From: Oceanithermus desulfurans
GTDB lineage: Bacteria > Deinococcota > Deinococci > Deinococcales > Marinithermaceae
Assembly (NCBI RefSeq): GCF_014201675.1
Contig: NZ_JACHEZ010000002.1
Location: forward strand, 307,780-371,779
DNA: 64,000 nt
Direction of reading: 5' to 3'
Position 1 is the stretch's first letter; each line of letters begins with the position of its first letter. Of the stretch, positions 18,661 to 25,784 are shown one piece after another. A program made the position numbers and the translations under genes. Below the pieces are notes generated by a model. The model was not told the DNA's origin and ran no database searches. It saw nothing but the letters and a program-made list of their open reading frames with translations.

Positions 18661-18697
18661 ACCCTGCCATTTTGCAACATACCGAAATAAAAAGTGG

Positions 18698-18703
18698 TAC
18701 AAT
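18698..18703 (+). promoter_or_regulatory. Extended -10 promoter for the ArsR-SdpI operon
   Basis: TGGTACAAT is an extended -10 (TG-n-TACAAT), 7 nt before GTG 18711. The upstream 18671-18697 is AT-rich for this genome and a plausible place for self-repression by the ArsR protein. Confidence 0.5.
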
Positions 18704-18710
18704 AATACCC

Positions 18711-19019
18711 GTGCTCAACCGCCTCTTCAAGGCCCTGGGCGATCCGACGCGGCGCGCCCTGCTCGGCATCCTGCGCGAAGGCGAGCGCACCGCCGGGGAG
18801 CTGGCCGAGGCCTTCCCCCTGGCGCGCAGCACGCTCAGCCAGCACCTGCGGGTGCTGCGGGAAGCGGGTCTGGTGGAGGTCGAGGTGCGCGGAAACCACC
18901 GCGTCTACCGCCTGGCCGCCTCGGTGATGGAGGAGGCGCTGGCCTACCTGCTCGAGCTCACGCAAGGAGGCGAAGAAGATGAAGAAACACGCGCTCACCG
19001 GCCTAGCCCTGGCGGTTAG
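18711..19019 (+). CDS. ArsR/SmtB-family repressor (SdpR-like)
   Basis: Winged-helix repressor. Seen: 102 residues, MLNRLFKALGDPTRRALLGI at the start, recognition helix in ARSTLSQHLRVLREAGLVEV and wing VRGNHRVYRLA. No Cys or His metal-binding pairs, so not a metal sensor. Known: in Bacillus, sdpR (ArsR) is paired with sdpI (immunity and signal relay). Here too the next gene encodes an SdpI-family protein, overlapping by 41 nt, so autorepression relieved by SdpI is a reasonable inference. The last 15 residues are an acidic tail produced by the overlap. Confidence 0.88.
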   Translation: MLNRLFKALGDPTRRALLGILREGERTAGELAEAFPLARSTLSQHLRVLREAGLVEVEVRGNHRVYRLAASVMEEALAYLLELTQGGEEDEETRAHRPSPGG

Positions 19020-19644
19020 CTGGGGGGTCACGCTCTACGCGCTCGCGGTCTTCCCCGACCGCGTCCCCGCCCACTGGAACGCCGCGGGCGAGGTGGACCG
19101 CTGGGGATCCAAATACGAAACCCTGCTGCTGCCGGCGCTGCAGCTGCTGATCGTCGCGCTGCTCGCGGCCTGGCCCCGGTTCGACCCGAGCCGCCGCGGG
19201 CCCTGGCGCGCCTGGCCGCTCATCGTCGCCGCCACCGCCTGGGTGCTCACCCTGGTGCAGCTGGGGGTGCTCTACCTGACCTGGACCACGCTGCAGGGCG
19301 GTGCGGTCGGGCCGGTCGCCTCCGAGCAGGGGCTGCGGGTGCTGCTCGTCGCGCTCGGCCTCACCTTCGCGCTGATCGGGAACTACCTGCCCAAGGCACC
19401 GCAGAACTGGCTCTTCGGGGTGCGCACCCCCTGGACGCTCACCAGCCCCCGCGCCTGGCAGGTGACGAACCGGGTGGGCGGCTGGCTCTTCATCGCCCTG
19501 GGCCTGGGCGTCGCCGTCGCGGCCTGGTGGTGGCCGCCGGAGTGGGTGGTTTGGGGGATGACCGCGGCGTTGCTGCTCGCTACGCTCTACCTGGTGGTCC
19601 TGTCGTGGGCCGTCTGGCGCGCCGAAAAGGGGGCGGGCTCGTGA
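18979..19644 (+). CDS. SdpI-family membrane protein (DUF1648 plus SdpI)
   Basis: Seen: 221 residues, six membrane helices. The N-terminal FPDRVPAHWNAAGEVDRWGS motif is diagnostic of DUF1648, and LIGNYLPKAPQNWLFGVRTPWTL plus SPRAWQVTNRVGG of the SdpI domain. In B. subtilis SdpI confers immunity to the SdpC toxin and sequesters SdpR. No toxin gene is seen here; the downstream gene is a beta-lactamase-like hydrolase. AAGGAGG precedes the ATG by 9 nt. Confidence 0.9.
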   Translation: MKKHALTGLALAVSWGVTLYALAVFPDRVPAHWNAAGEVDRWGSKYETLLLPALQLLIVALLAAWPRFDPSRRGPWRAWPLIVAATAWVLTLVQLGVLYLTWTTLQGGAVGPVASEQGLRVLLVALGLTFALIGNYLPKAPQNWLFGVRTPWTLTSPRAWQVTNRVGGWLFIALGLGVAVAAWWWPPEWVVWGMTAALLLATLYLVVLSWAVWRAEKGAGS

Positions 19645-20822
19645 AGCCGGCCCGCGCCTGGTGGGCGCTGGGCGGGCTGGTGCTGCTGCTGGCCTGGGGC
19701 GGCGCGGTGCGGGCCGGCGCGGCCGAGGAGGCGCGCGTCGAGGCGCTCTTCACCCAGAAGATCGAAAGCTCCTGGTTCGCCCCCGGCTTCCTGGCCAAGG
19801 TGCCCGCGGCGCAGGTGGCGGCGATCGTCCAGCAGCTTTCCGGCTCGCTCGGGACCTTCGAGGGGGTGCGCCCCGAGGGGGCGGACTACGTGGCCGTCTT
19901 CGAGCGGGGCGAGGTGCCGGTGAGCCTCAGCCTCGACGCGCAGGGCCGCATCGCCGGCCTTTTCTTCAGGCCGCCGCGCCCACGGCTGGCCTCGCTGGCC
20001 GAGGCCAAGAAACGCATGGCGGCCTGGCCGGGCGCCAAGCAGCTGCTGGTGCTGAAGGACGGTGAACCCCTGGTGCAGCTCGAGGGCGAGCGCCGGCTGG
20101 CCGTGGGCTCGGCCTTCAAGCTCTCGGTGCTGGCAGCGGTGCTGGACGCGGTGGAGAGCGGCGCGCTGGCGTGGGACCGGACCGTGAAGCTGAACGAAGA
20201 CTACAGGAGCCTGCCCTCGGGCCGCCTGCAGGACTGGCCCGCAGGCACGCCGCTGACGCTGGCCGACCTGGCGGGGCGGATGATGGCCGAGAGCGACAAC
20301 ACCGCCACCGATCACCTCATCCACCTGCTGGGGCGTGAACGGGTGGAGGTCTACGCCTACGAAAACGTCCCCCTGCTCACCACCCGCGCCGCCTTCGTGC
20401 TCAAGGCCAACTCCGAGCTGCGCCGGCGCTGGCTCGAGGCCAGCCGCGCCGAGCGCCGCAGGCTCGTGGCCCAGGCCGAGGCCCGCCCGCTGCCGAGCCT
20501 GGCCGGGCTGATGGCGGCCCTGCCCGAGACCGAGGTCGAGTGGTTCTACTCCGCCCGTGAACTCTGCGAGCTGGCCCTGCGGGCGCTGGACACGCCGCTT
20601 GCGGGCATCAACCCCGGCCTCGCGCGCCGCGACGCCTGGAAGCAGGTCGCCTTCAAGGGCGGCAGCGAGCCGGGCGTCTTGAACCTCACCACCGCGCTGG
20701 CCGGCGAAGGCGGCAGCCGTTACTGCGTGGCGGCCACCTGGAACGCCGCGGACCTGGACGAAAACGCGTTCTACGGGCTCTACGGGGCGGTGCTCGAGCG
20801 GCTGGCGCGCGAGCGGCCCTAG
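19641..20822 (+). CDS. Secreted serine hydrolase of the class A beta-lactamase fold
   Basis: Seen: 393 residues from GTG 19641 (GTGA overlap with the SdpI gene). Signal peptide about 1-28. Residues 30-120 form a small alpha/beta domain (VEALFTQKIESSWFAPGFLA...) like those found before some beta-lactamase-type hydrolases. The catalytic domain has the S-x-x-K motif in AVGSAFKLSVLAAV, SDN in MMAESDNTATDHLI and KGG (in place of KTG) in AFKGGSEPG. It may act on peptidoglycan or beta-lactams; the substrate is not readable. Its last 10 codons lie in a 31-bp repeat copied downstream. Confidence 0.85.
   Translation: MKPARAWWALGGLVLLLAWGGAVRAGAAEEARVEALFTQKIESSWFAPGFLAKVPAAQVAAIVQQLSGSLGTFEGVRPEGADYVAVFERGEVPVSLSLDAQGRIAGLFFRPPRPRLASLAEAKKRMAAWPGAKQLLVLKDGEPLVQLEGERRLAVGSAFKLSVLAAVLDAVESGALAWDRTVKLNEDYRSLPSGRLQDWPAGTPLTLADLAGRMMAESDNTATDHLIHLLGRERVEVYAYENVPLLTTRAAFVLKANSELRRRWLEASRAERRRLVAQAEARPLPSLAGLMAALPETEVEWFYSARELCELALRALDTPLAGINPGLARRDAWKQVAFKGGSEPGVLNLTTALAGEGGSRYCVAATWNAADLDENAFYGLYGAVLERLARERP
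20792..20822 (+). repeat. 31-bp direct repeat, left copy (end of the serine hydrolase gene)
   Basis: Begins GCTCGAGCGGCTGGC and ends at the TAG stop. It matches 21435-21465 at 30 of 31 positions. The two copies bracket the transposase gene and a REP palindrome. Confidence 0.85.
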
Positions 20823-20830
20823 GGGGCGCC

Positions 20831-21379
20831 GTGGGAGGGCGCCCGCACCACAAGCCCACCCGCCTCGCGGATTGCGACTACCGCACCCCGGGGGTGTACT
20901 TCGTCACGGTGGTGACCCGTGGGCGGGCGTGTTTGTTCGGGCGGGTCACGGAAGAAGGCCTCGAATTGAACGACCTGGGGCGGGTCGTCGAAGACGTTTG
21001 GACCCGTCTACCCAATCACTACCCGCACCTCGAACTCGACGCCTTTGTGGTCATGCCCAACCATTTCCACGGTCTCGTATTCCTCAAACCAATCGCACCC
21101 GTTGTAGGGGAGGGTTTAAAACCCTCCCCTACCGCAAACCGGCGGCACGGTCTGCCCGAAATCGTCCGTGCTTTCAAGACCTTTTCGGCCCGGTGCATCA
21201 ACGCCCTGCGGGGGACCCCCGGTCGGCGTCTCTGGCAGCGCAGCTACCACGACCGCATCGTTCGTGACGAAACCGAACGGGACCGCCTGCGCGAATACAT
21301 CGCCAGCAACCCGCTGCGCTGGCACCTGGACCGGGAGAACCCGGCGTCCGGCGGTCCGGGCGACGGCCCAAGAACGTAG
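20831..21379 (+). CDS. REP-associated tyrosine transposase (RayT/TnpA-REP, Y1 HUH family)
   Basis: Single-strand DNA endonuclease of the IS200/IS605-like Y1 family that is domesticated to act on REP palindromes. Seen: 182 residues; start GTG 20831; YRTPGVYFVTVVTRGRACLF at the N terminus, the HUH motif as FVVMPNHFHGLVFL, and the catalytic Tyr in LWQRSYHDRIVRDE followed by YIASNPLRWHLD. A REP palindrome lies inside the gene (21104-21132), encoding GEGLKPSPT, and its stop codon is inside another REP. Flanked by a 31-bp direct repeat. Confidence 0.92.
   Translation: MGGRPHHKPTRLADCDYRTPGVYFVTVVTRGRACLFGRVTEEGLELNDLGRVVEDVWTRLPNHYPHLELDAFVVMPNHFHGLVFLKPIAPVVGEGLKPSPTANRRHGLPEIVRAFKTFSARCINALRGTPGRRLWQRSYHDRIVRDETERDRLREYIASNPLRWHLDRENPASGGPGDGPRT
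21104..21132. repeat. REP palindrome inside the transposase gene
   Basis: Perfect 14-bp arms (GTAGGGGAGGGTTT and its complement) around one A. It is read in frame within the transposase. Confidence 0.85.
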
Positions 21380-21405
21380 GGGCGGGTTTCAAACCCGCCC
21401 CTACG
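21375..21405. repeat. REP palindrome overlapping the transposase stop codon
   Basis: Perfect 15-bp arms (CGTAGGGGCGGGTTT and its complement) around one C. The TAG stop at 21377-21379 lies in the left arm. Same family as 21104-21132 with a C for A change. Confidence 0.88.
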
Positions 21406-21440
21406 GGGTCGATCGGTCGTTCGGTCCGCTGCCCGCTCGA
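21406..21440 (+). repeat. Copy of the murA 3'-end sequence next to the REP
   Basis: Starts GGGGTCG and carries GTCCGCTGCCCGCTCGAGC, which matches 24142-24172 (the murA stop region) with one mismatch and a short gap. The same REP-then-murA-tail order occurs at 24112-24172. Confidence 0.6.
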
Positions 21441-21465
21441 GCGGCCGGCGCGCGAGCGGCCCTAG
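21435..21465 (+). repeat. 31-bp direct repeat, right copy
   Basis: Matches 20792-20822 with a single T-to-C difference. Its end overlaps the stop codon of the minus-strand fusion gene. Confidence 0.85.
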
Positions 21466-22856
21466 CCGGGGCGGACGAAGTTGAGCGTGAAGTTACGTGC
21501 GGTTCCGTAGCTTTCGCGTGGTTCGAACCCCGCAGCCGCCGCGAGTTCCCGCACGCGCTCCGCGGATACGAAATCGGGGTCCCCGGGTTGCTCGGTGACG
21601 GAGAGCCACCCGCCCGGCTTGAGGACGCGCCGGACCTCGCACAGGCCGTGGAGGGGGTCGGGCAGTTCACCCAGCACCGCGACCAGAAAGACGACGTCGA
21701 AAGCACCGTCGCCCCAGGGAAGAGTTCCGTCCGCGTCGGCGACGGTGAAGCCCGCGCGGGACTCGAGGCCGGCCCTTGCCAGGCGGCGGCGGGCCAGCTC
21801 CAGCATGCGCGGCTGCAGATCGAGGAGCTCGAGCCTTCCCCGCGGAATCCGCCGGGCCACCTCGACGCTGAAGTACCCCGGGCCCGGTCCGAGCTCGAGG
21901 ACCCGGGAATCCTCACGCAGGTGCAGGCGTTCGGCGAGCCGCGACGGGGACAGCACAAGCCTCCGCAGCGGCGAGAGGAGCACGAAGGCGAAATCGGGGG
22001 CGAAGGCGCCGCGGCCCAAAAAGCGCGCCCAGGACGCGCCGCCGCGGAGGGTCCGCGGACCCTCGACCACCACCACGGCCGCCGCCCAGAGGGCGACCAG
22101 AACCGTCCGGAAGACCTGCGTCGGCTCGGGCAGGGCGAAGAGCTCGCCCGAGAAGTTGATGGAAAAGTGAAACAGAACGGCCGCCAGCGTGCTCCGGTTC
22201 GCGCGGTTGTACACCCAGGTGAAGAGTACCGAGGTCACGACGGTTCCCAGCACGAAGGCCCAGAAGCCGGGCGTGGCGAAACCCAGCCGGTCGTGCTGGT
22301 AGGTGCCCGGCATCAAGAAGAGCGGCAGGTGCCAACCGGCCCAGACGAGGCCCAGCACCAGGCTGGCCGTCAGCGCGCTGAAGCGCGCCTGCAGTCCGTC
22401 CAGGGCGTAACCGCGCCAGCCCAGCTCCTCGGGTAGCGGCCCGAAGAGGAGCACGAAGACCGCGAAGGGCAGCAGCCGCCAGGGGGCGTCCAGCAGCGCG
22501 CGGGCGGTTTCGAACTCCGGCCAGGGCTCCCCGAGCGCCGCGCCCCACAGCAACGCCAGCGCGTTGATCAGGGGAAAGCCCAGCACCAGGACGGCCCACA
22601 CCCCGGGGGGTATCCGCCGCGGGTCCACCAGCCTCTGCAGGTAGTCGTGCCGCAGCGCAGGGTCGCGGGCGCGGGCTACCAGAACCGCCTCGGCGAGCGC
22701 GGGGCCGAACAGCCCCAGCGCCCCCAACCCCACCGCAGGCCAGGACCAGACGTTCCAACCCGCGAACGCCACGGGCGCCCAGAACGCCCACGACAGGCCC
22801 AGCGCCAGCGCGAAGAAGCGCCAAGGGTCGGGCGCCGGGGTTGGGTTCCGGGGCAT
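21462..22856 (-). CDS. Fusion of a CPBP intramembrane protease-like domain and a SAM methyltransferase
   Basis: Seen: 464 residues. Residues 1-270 are a multi-helix CPBP/Abi membrane domain with its motifs: PLPEELGWRGYALDGL (EExxxR), VWAGWHLPLFL and AVLFHFSINFSGE (His and Asn). Residues 290-464 are a class I methyltransferase: VLELGPGPGYFSVEVARRIP, LELLDLQPRMLELARRRL, ADGTLPWGDGAFDVVFLVAV and VRRVLKPGGWLSVTE. The join lies near FLGRGAFAPDFAFVLLSPLRRL, where free-standing methyltransferases of this type begin. The unbroken frame and codon bias indicate one protein. CPBP members cleave prenylated or other membrane proteins, or act in bacteriocin immunity; the substrate is unknown. Confidence 0.85.
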   Translation of the reverse strand: MPRNPTPAPDPWRFFALALGLSWAFWAPVAFAGWNVWSWPAVGLGALGLFGPALAEAVLVARARDPALRHDYLQRLVDPRRIPPGVWAVLVLGFPLINALALLWGAALGEPWPEFETARALLDAPWRLLPFAVFVLLFGPLPEELGWRGYALDGLQARFSALTASLVLGLVWAGWHLPLFLMPGTYQHDRLGFATPGFWAFVLGTVVTSVLFTWVYNRANRSTLAAVLFHFSINFSGELFALPEPTQVFRTVLVALWAAAVVVVEGPRTLRGGASWARFLGRGAFAPDFAFVLLSPLRRLVLSPSRLAERLHLREDSRVLELGPGPGYFSVEVARRIPRGRLELLDLQPRMLELARRRLARAGLESRAGFTVADADGTLPWGDGAFDVVFLVAVLGELPDPLHGLCEVRRVLKPGGWLSVTEQPGDPDFVSAERVRELAAAAGFEPRESYGTARNFTLNFVRPG

Positions 22857-22875
22857 GGCCTGATGCCATTATCTT

Positions 22876-22898
22876 CCTGTTCCGGGCGCTGGAACAGG
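22876..22898. promoter_or_regulatory. Inverted repeat upstream of the fusion gene
   Basis: CCTGTTCC and GGAACAGG are perfect 8-bp arms with a 7-nt spacer, 20 nt upstream of the fusion gene start. It could be an operator or the terminator of the gene on its upstream side (22925 stop). Confidence 0.45.
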
Positions 22899-22924
22899 TG
22901 CCAATGACCTAAGAGGTGCGGCCG

Positions 22925-23860
22925 CTACCCCAGCCCGTCCAGCAGGTACCGCGCTGCTGCCGGCTCGGTACCGGCGAGGCCGGCGGAGAGGAAGACGGTG
23001 CGTTCCTCGGGGGCGGTGCGCCCAGTGTGCCGGCCGGCGACCAGCGCCGAGAGCGGGACCACCCGTCCCTGAGCCGCCTCCGGTAAGAAGTAGCCTTCGT
23101 AGGCGGAAAGCTGTGCCGGCGCATCGGAGGCGAGCAGGTCGGCGTCCAGGGCGGCCTTGACCGGGAACGCGTGTCCGCTTTGGAGCTTCGGGCCCACGGC
23201 GTTTATGTGCACCCCCGGGGGCAGCCAGGCAGCGTCGAAGACGGGGGCGCGGGCGTTGGTGACCTCGAGCAGCACGTCCGCCTCGCGCACTACCGGTTCG
23301 GCGCGCGTCTTTTCGACCACCGGCCGATCGGTGTGCGCGGAAAGCCAGCGGACGAAGGCGGCGCGGTTTTTGGGCCTTCGGCTGTAGATGAGAACCCGCG
23401 CAAAAGGCCGGACCCGAAGGGCAAAGAGCGTGTGCCAGCGGGCCTGGAAGCCGGTGCCGAGGACGCCAAGGGTACGGGCGTCCCCGCGGGCGAGACGCTC
23501 TATGGCCACCGCGTTCAACGCCGCGGTTCGCAGCGCGCCGAGCAGGTTGCCGAGGACGAGGCCCAAGAGGCGGCCGTCCGCGGCGTCGAAGACGGCGACG
23601 ATCTGCCCGTGCTCGGGGGTGGACTCGGGGAAAGTCTCGTAGACCCGAAAGCCCATGGCGCGGGTGCGGGCGCGCTCCGCGCCTACGGTGAAGACGAGCC
23701 GCCCCCGGCCGGCGTCGACGGAAAATCGGGGCGGGGCCTCGAGCGCGCCTTCGGCATGGGATAAGAGGGCATCCCGGATCCCCGCCATGACGAGATCGAG
23801 CGTCCGGGCGAGGTCTCGCTCGAGGTCGGCGTCGGTGAGGATCGGCCAGGCGGGGCTCAT
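22925..23860 (-). CDS. Ornithine cyclodeaminase/mu-crystallin family protein
   Basis: NAD(P)-dependent Rossmann protein. Seen: 311 residues from ATG 23858-23860 (a longer frame adds eight residues without support). N-terminal substrate domain with ILTDADLERDLARTLDLV and FRVYETFP; Rossmann motif LGVLGTGFQARWHTLFALR at about residues 140-158; then VLIYSRRPKNRAAF, ADVLLEVTNARAPVFDAAWL and PPGVHINAVG. Family members are ornithine cyclodeaminases, alanine dehydrogenases, ketimine reductases or 2,3-diaminopropionate synthases; sequence alone does not separate them. No amino-acid operon surrounds it. Confidence 0.85.
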   Translation of the reverse strand: MSPAWPILTDADLERDLARTLDLVMAGIRDALLSHAEGALEAPPRFSVDAGRGRLVFTVGAERARTRAMGFRVYETFPESTPEHGQIVAVFDAADGRLLGLVLGNLLGALRTAALNAVAIERLARGDARTLGVLGTGFQARWHTLFALRVRPFARVLIYSRRPKNRAAFVRWLSAHTDRPVVEKTRAEPVVREADVLLEVTNARAPVFDAAWLPPGVHINAVGPKLQSGHAFPVKAALDADLLASDAPAQLSAYEGYFLPEAAQGRVVPLSALVAGRHTGRTAPEERTVFLSAGLAGTEPAAARYLLDGLG

Positions 23861-24111
23861 GCCTGTTCCTCGGCGCAGGCGCAAAGCCCCCAGCCGCTAC
23901 GCGCTCTTCTTCCCGGCATACGCGTAGCCTACGCGGTTGAATAACCTGTCATTGTGGGCATCGCCACGCTACTTCTTCTGGGTCGGCCCTGCGGTTTGCG
24001 TCGCGCGAGAACGACGGACCGGGCCCACCCCCCCTGCACCAAGGACACCGAAGAATTCTTATGGCCCACAGTGCGAGCGGTAGCCGAAGGTGTGGGGGTT
24101 CCAGAAACGCA
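23861..24111. other. Intergenic region, no gene seen
   Basis: About 250 bp. It has the upstream region of the cyclodeaminase gene (CGTAGCCTACGCGG around 23924-23937, near a TTGAATAAC at 23937-23945) and otherwise no convincing frame or RNA. The degenerate REP follows. Confidence 0.4.
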
Positions 24112-24135
24112 GGAGCGGGTTTTTAAACCCGCCCC
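24112..24135. repeat. Degenerate REP palindrome next to the murA stop
   Basis: 11-bp arms (GGAGCGGGTTT against AAACCCGCCCC, one mismatch) around TT. It belongs to the same family as 21375-21405 and is followed by the murA 3' end. Confidence 0.7.
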
Positions 24136-24152
24136 GGGTGCTGGGGTCGTCT

Positions 24153-25427
24153 TTAGTCCGCTGCCTGCTCGAGCCGCACCGGCTCGCCGTAGACGACCGC
24201 GCCCAGCTGGCGCAGCCGCGCCTCCAGGTCTTCGTAACCGCGCCCCACGTGCTGCATGCCCTCGATCACCGTCTCGCCCTCGGCGGCCAGCGCGGCGATG
24301 ACCATGGCCCCACCGCCGCGGATGTCGAAGGCCTTGATGCGGGCGCCGCTGAGGGCGCGCCCGTGCACCGCCAGCACCCGTTCCTTGAGGTGCAGCTCCG
24401 CGCCCAGGCGGGCGAGCTCGCCCACGTGGGTAAAGCGGTCGGGGTAGACGAGGTCGCGCACCAGGCTGACGCCGGGGACGGTGGCCAGGTAGGCGGTCAC
24501 CGGCGGCTGCAGGTCGGTGGGGAAGCCGGGGTACTCGCGGGCGTCCACGTCGAAGGGCTCGGGGTTGGCCGTGCTCTTCAGGCGCACCCAGTCGGTGCCG
24601 GTGACGACGGTGTGGCCCGCGTTCTTCAGCTTCGAGAGCAGCGCGTCCATGTGCTCGGGGCGGGCGCCCTCGAGCAGCACCTCGCCACGGGTGGCGGCCA
24701 CGGCCAGCAGGTAGGTGCCGGCCTCGATGCGGTCGGGGATGATCGCGTAGTTCCCGCCGCCCAGCGCCTCGGCGCCGCGGATCGTCATCTTGGCGGTGCC
24801 GGCGCCCTCGATCTGGACGCCCAGCATCTGCAGGAAGTTGGCGAAGTCGACGATCTCGGGCTCGAGCGCGGCGTTGACGATGGTCACCTCGGTGGGCCCC
24901 AGGGCCGCGGCCAGCATCACCTGCTCGGTGCCGCCCACGGTGGGGCGGTCAAAGACGACCTCGCCCTCGGGCCAGCCGGCGCGGCGGGCGGTGAAGGTGC
25001 CGTTTTCCTCGTGGATCTCGACGCCCAGGTCGCGCAGCGCCTTGATGTGCAGGTCCACCGGGCGGGGGCCGAAGGCGCAGCCGCCGGGCATGCTCACCTC
25101 GCCCTCGCCCTCGCGGGCGAGGAGCGCGCCCAGCACGATGAAGCTGGCGCGCATCTTGCTGACGAGTTCGTAGGGGGCCTGGGTGCTCTGGATCTCGGGG
25201 GTGTGCAGGTGGAGGGTGCGGCCCTCCCAGGCGTAGCGGGTGCCCAGGTGGGCGAGCAGCTCGAGCAGGACCTCGATGTCGCGCAGGCGCGGCACCTCCT
25301 CGAGGACGACGGGCTCGCGCGTGAGCAGGCTGCCCACGAGGATGGGCAACGCCGCGTTCTTGGCGGGGTTGACCCGCAGTTCGCCCCGCAGGGGCGTGCC
25401 TCCTTGGATGATCAACGGTTGCTGCAT
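24153..25427 (-). CDS. murA: UDP-N-acetylglucosamine 1-carboxyvinyltransferase MurA
   Basis: First committed step of peptidoglycan synthesis: enolpyruvyl transfer from PEP to UDP-GlcNAc. Seen: 424 residues from ATG 25425-25427 (MQQPLIIQGGTPLRGELRVN; NPAKNAALPIL follows, with the catalytic Lys). The active-site Cys is in MPGGCAFGPRPVDLH, so the enzyme should be fosfomycin-sensitive. YAIIPDRIEAGTYL and EYPGFPTDLQPP are also diagnostic. A longer in-frame start at 25511 would read through the promoter and is rejected. Divergent from an RHH regulator. Confidence 0.96.
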   Translation of the reverse strand: MQQPLIIQGGTPLRGELRVNPAKNAALPILVGSLLTREPVVLEEVPRLRDIEVLLELLAHLGTRYAWEGRTLHLHTPEIQSTQAPYELVSKMRASFIVLGALLAREGEGEVSMPGGCAFGPRPVDLHIKALRDLGVEIHEENGTFTARRAGWPEGEVVFDRPTVGGTEQVMLAAALGPTEVTIVNAALEPEIVDFANFLQMLGVQIEGAGTAKMTIRGAEALGGGNYAIIPDRIEAGTYLLAVAATRGEVLLEGARPEHMDALLSKLKNAGHTVVTGTDWVRLKSTANPEPFDVDAREYPGFPTDLQPPVTAYLATVPGVSLVRDLVYPDRFTHVGELARLGAELHLKERVLAVHGRALSGARIKAFDIRGGGAMVIAALAAEGETVIEGMQHVGRGYEDLEARLRQLGAVVYGEPVRLEQAAD

Positions 25428-25452
25428 GTCGGACCCCCGGTCCCTACGATGA

Positions 25453-25530
25453 GCATGATACACATCATGCGTAAGGTGATGATATAACAACTCCAGCGCA
25501 TTGTCAAGCATTGTCTCATCGTGGTATAGT
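25453..25530. promoter_or_regulatory. Overlapping divergent promoters of murA and the RHH gene, with an operator-like palindrome
   Basis: Minus strand (murA): TTGACA at 25502-25507, 17-bp spacer, TATCAT at 25479-25484. Plus strand (RHH gene): TTGTCA at 25501-25506, 18-bp spacer, TATAGT at 25525-25530. The two -35 hexamers are the same bases read on opposite strands. Palindrome GCATGAT-ACAC-ATCATGC lies at 25453-25470, about where murA transcription starts. Binding by the RHH protein is an inference. Confidence 0.65.
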
Positions 25531-25546
25531 GAGGGTCCGGAGGCCT

Positions 25547-25762
25547 ATGCCCAAGAAAGAGAAGAAACGCCTGCAAGTGGTCATCAGCGAAGACCAGGAC
25601 GCCCTGCTCACCAAGGCGGCCTACGAGCTTTCCAGCCCCGAGCGGCTGGTGAGCAAGTCGGAGGTCGTGCGGCTGGCGATCCAGAAGATCGCCCGCGAGC
25701 TGGAAGAGGGCAGGATGAGCGTCGAGGAGCTGAAGGCCAAGCTGGCCGAAGAAGAAGACTGA
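25547..25762 (+). CDS. Ribbon-helix-helix type small DNA-binding protein
   Basis: Seen: 71 residues from ATG 25547, with GGAGG 3 nt upstream. Pattern KKRLQVVISEDQDALLTKAA (strand then helix) and VSKSEVVRLAIQKIARELEE (second helix) fits the CopG/Arc fold. Very charged, Lys/Glu-rich tail. It is divergently transcribed from murA with overlapping promoters, so self-regulation and murA control are plausible. A longer start at 25511 would precede its own -10, so it is not used. No toxin partner is seen. Confidence 0.75.
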   Translation: MPKKEKKRLQVVISEDQDALLTKAAYELSSPERLVSKSEVVRLAIQKIARELEEGRMSVEELKAKLAEEED

Positions 25763-25772
25763 CCCTCCCCGA

Positions 25773-25778
25773 TACAAT
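25773..25778 (+). promoter_or_regulatory. -10 element of a leaderless promoter for the kinase gene
   Basis: TACAAT, exactly 6 nt, then GTG 25785. Confidence 0.5.
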
Positions 25779-25784
25779 ACGTAG

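Noticed and set aside
20792..21465. Complete IS200/IS605 element
   Set aside because: No left and right hairpin ends or tnpB. The protein and REP palindromes fit a domesticated RayT system, not an IS.
25428..25511. MurA start 28 codons upstream
   Set aside because: It would begin upstream of the murA -10 and within the divergent promoter region.
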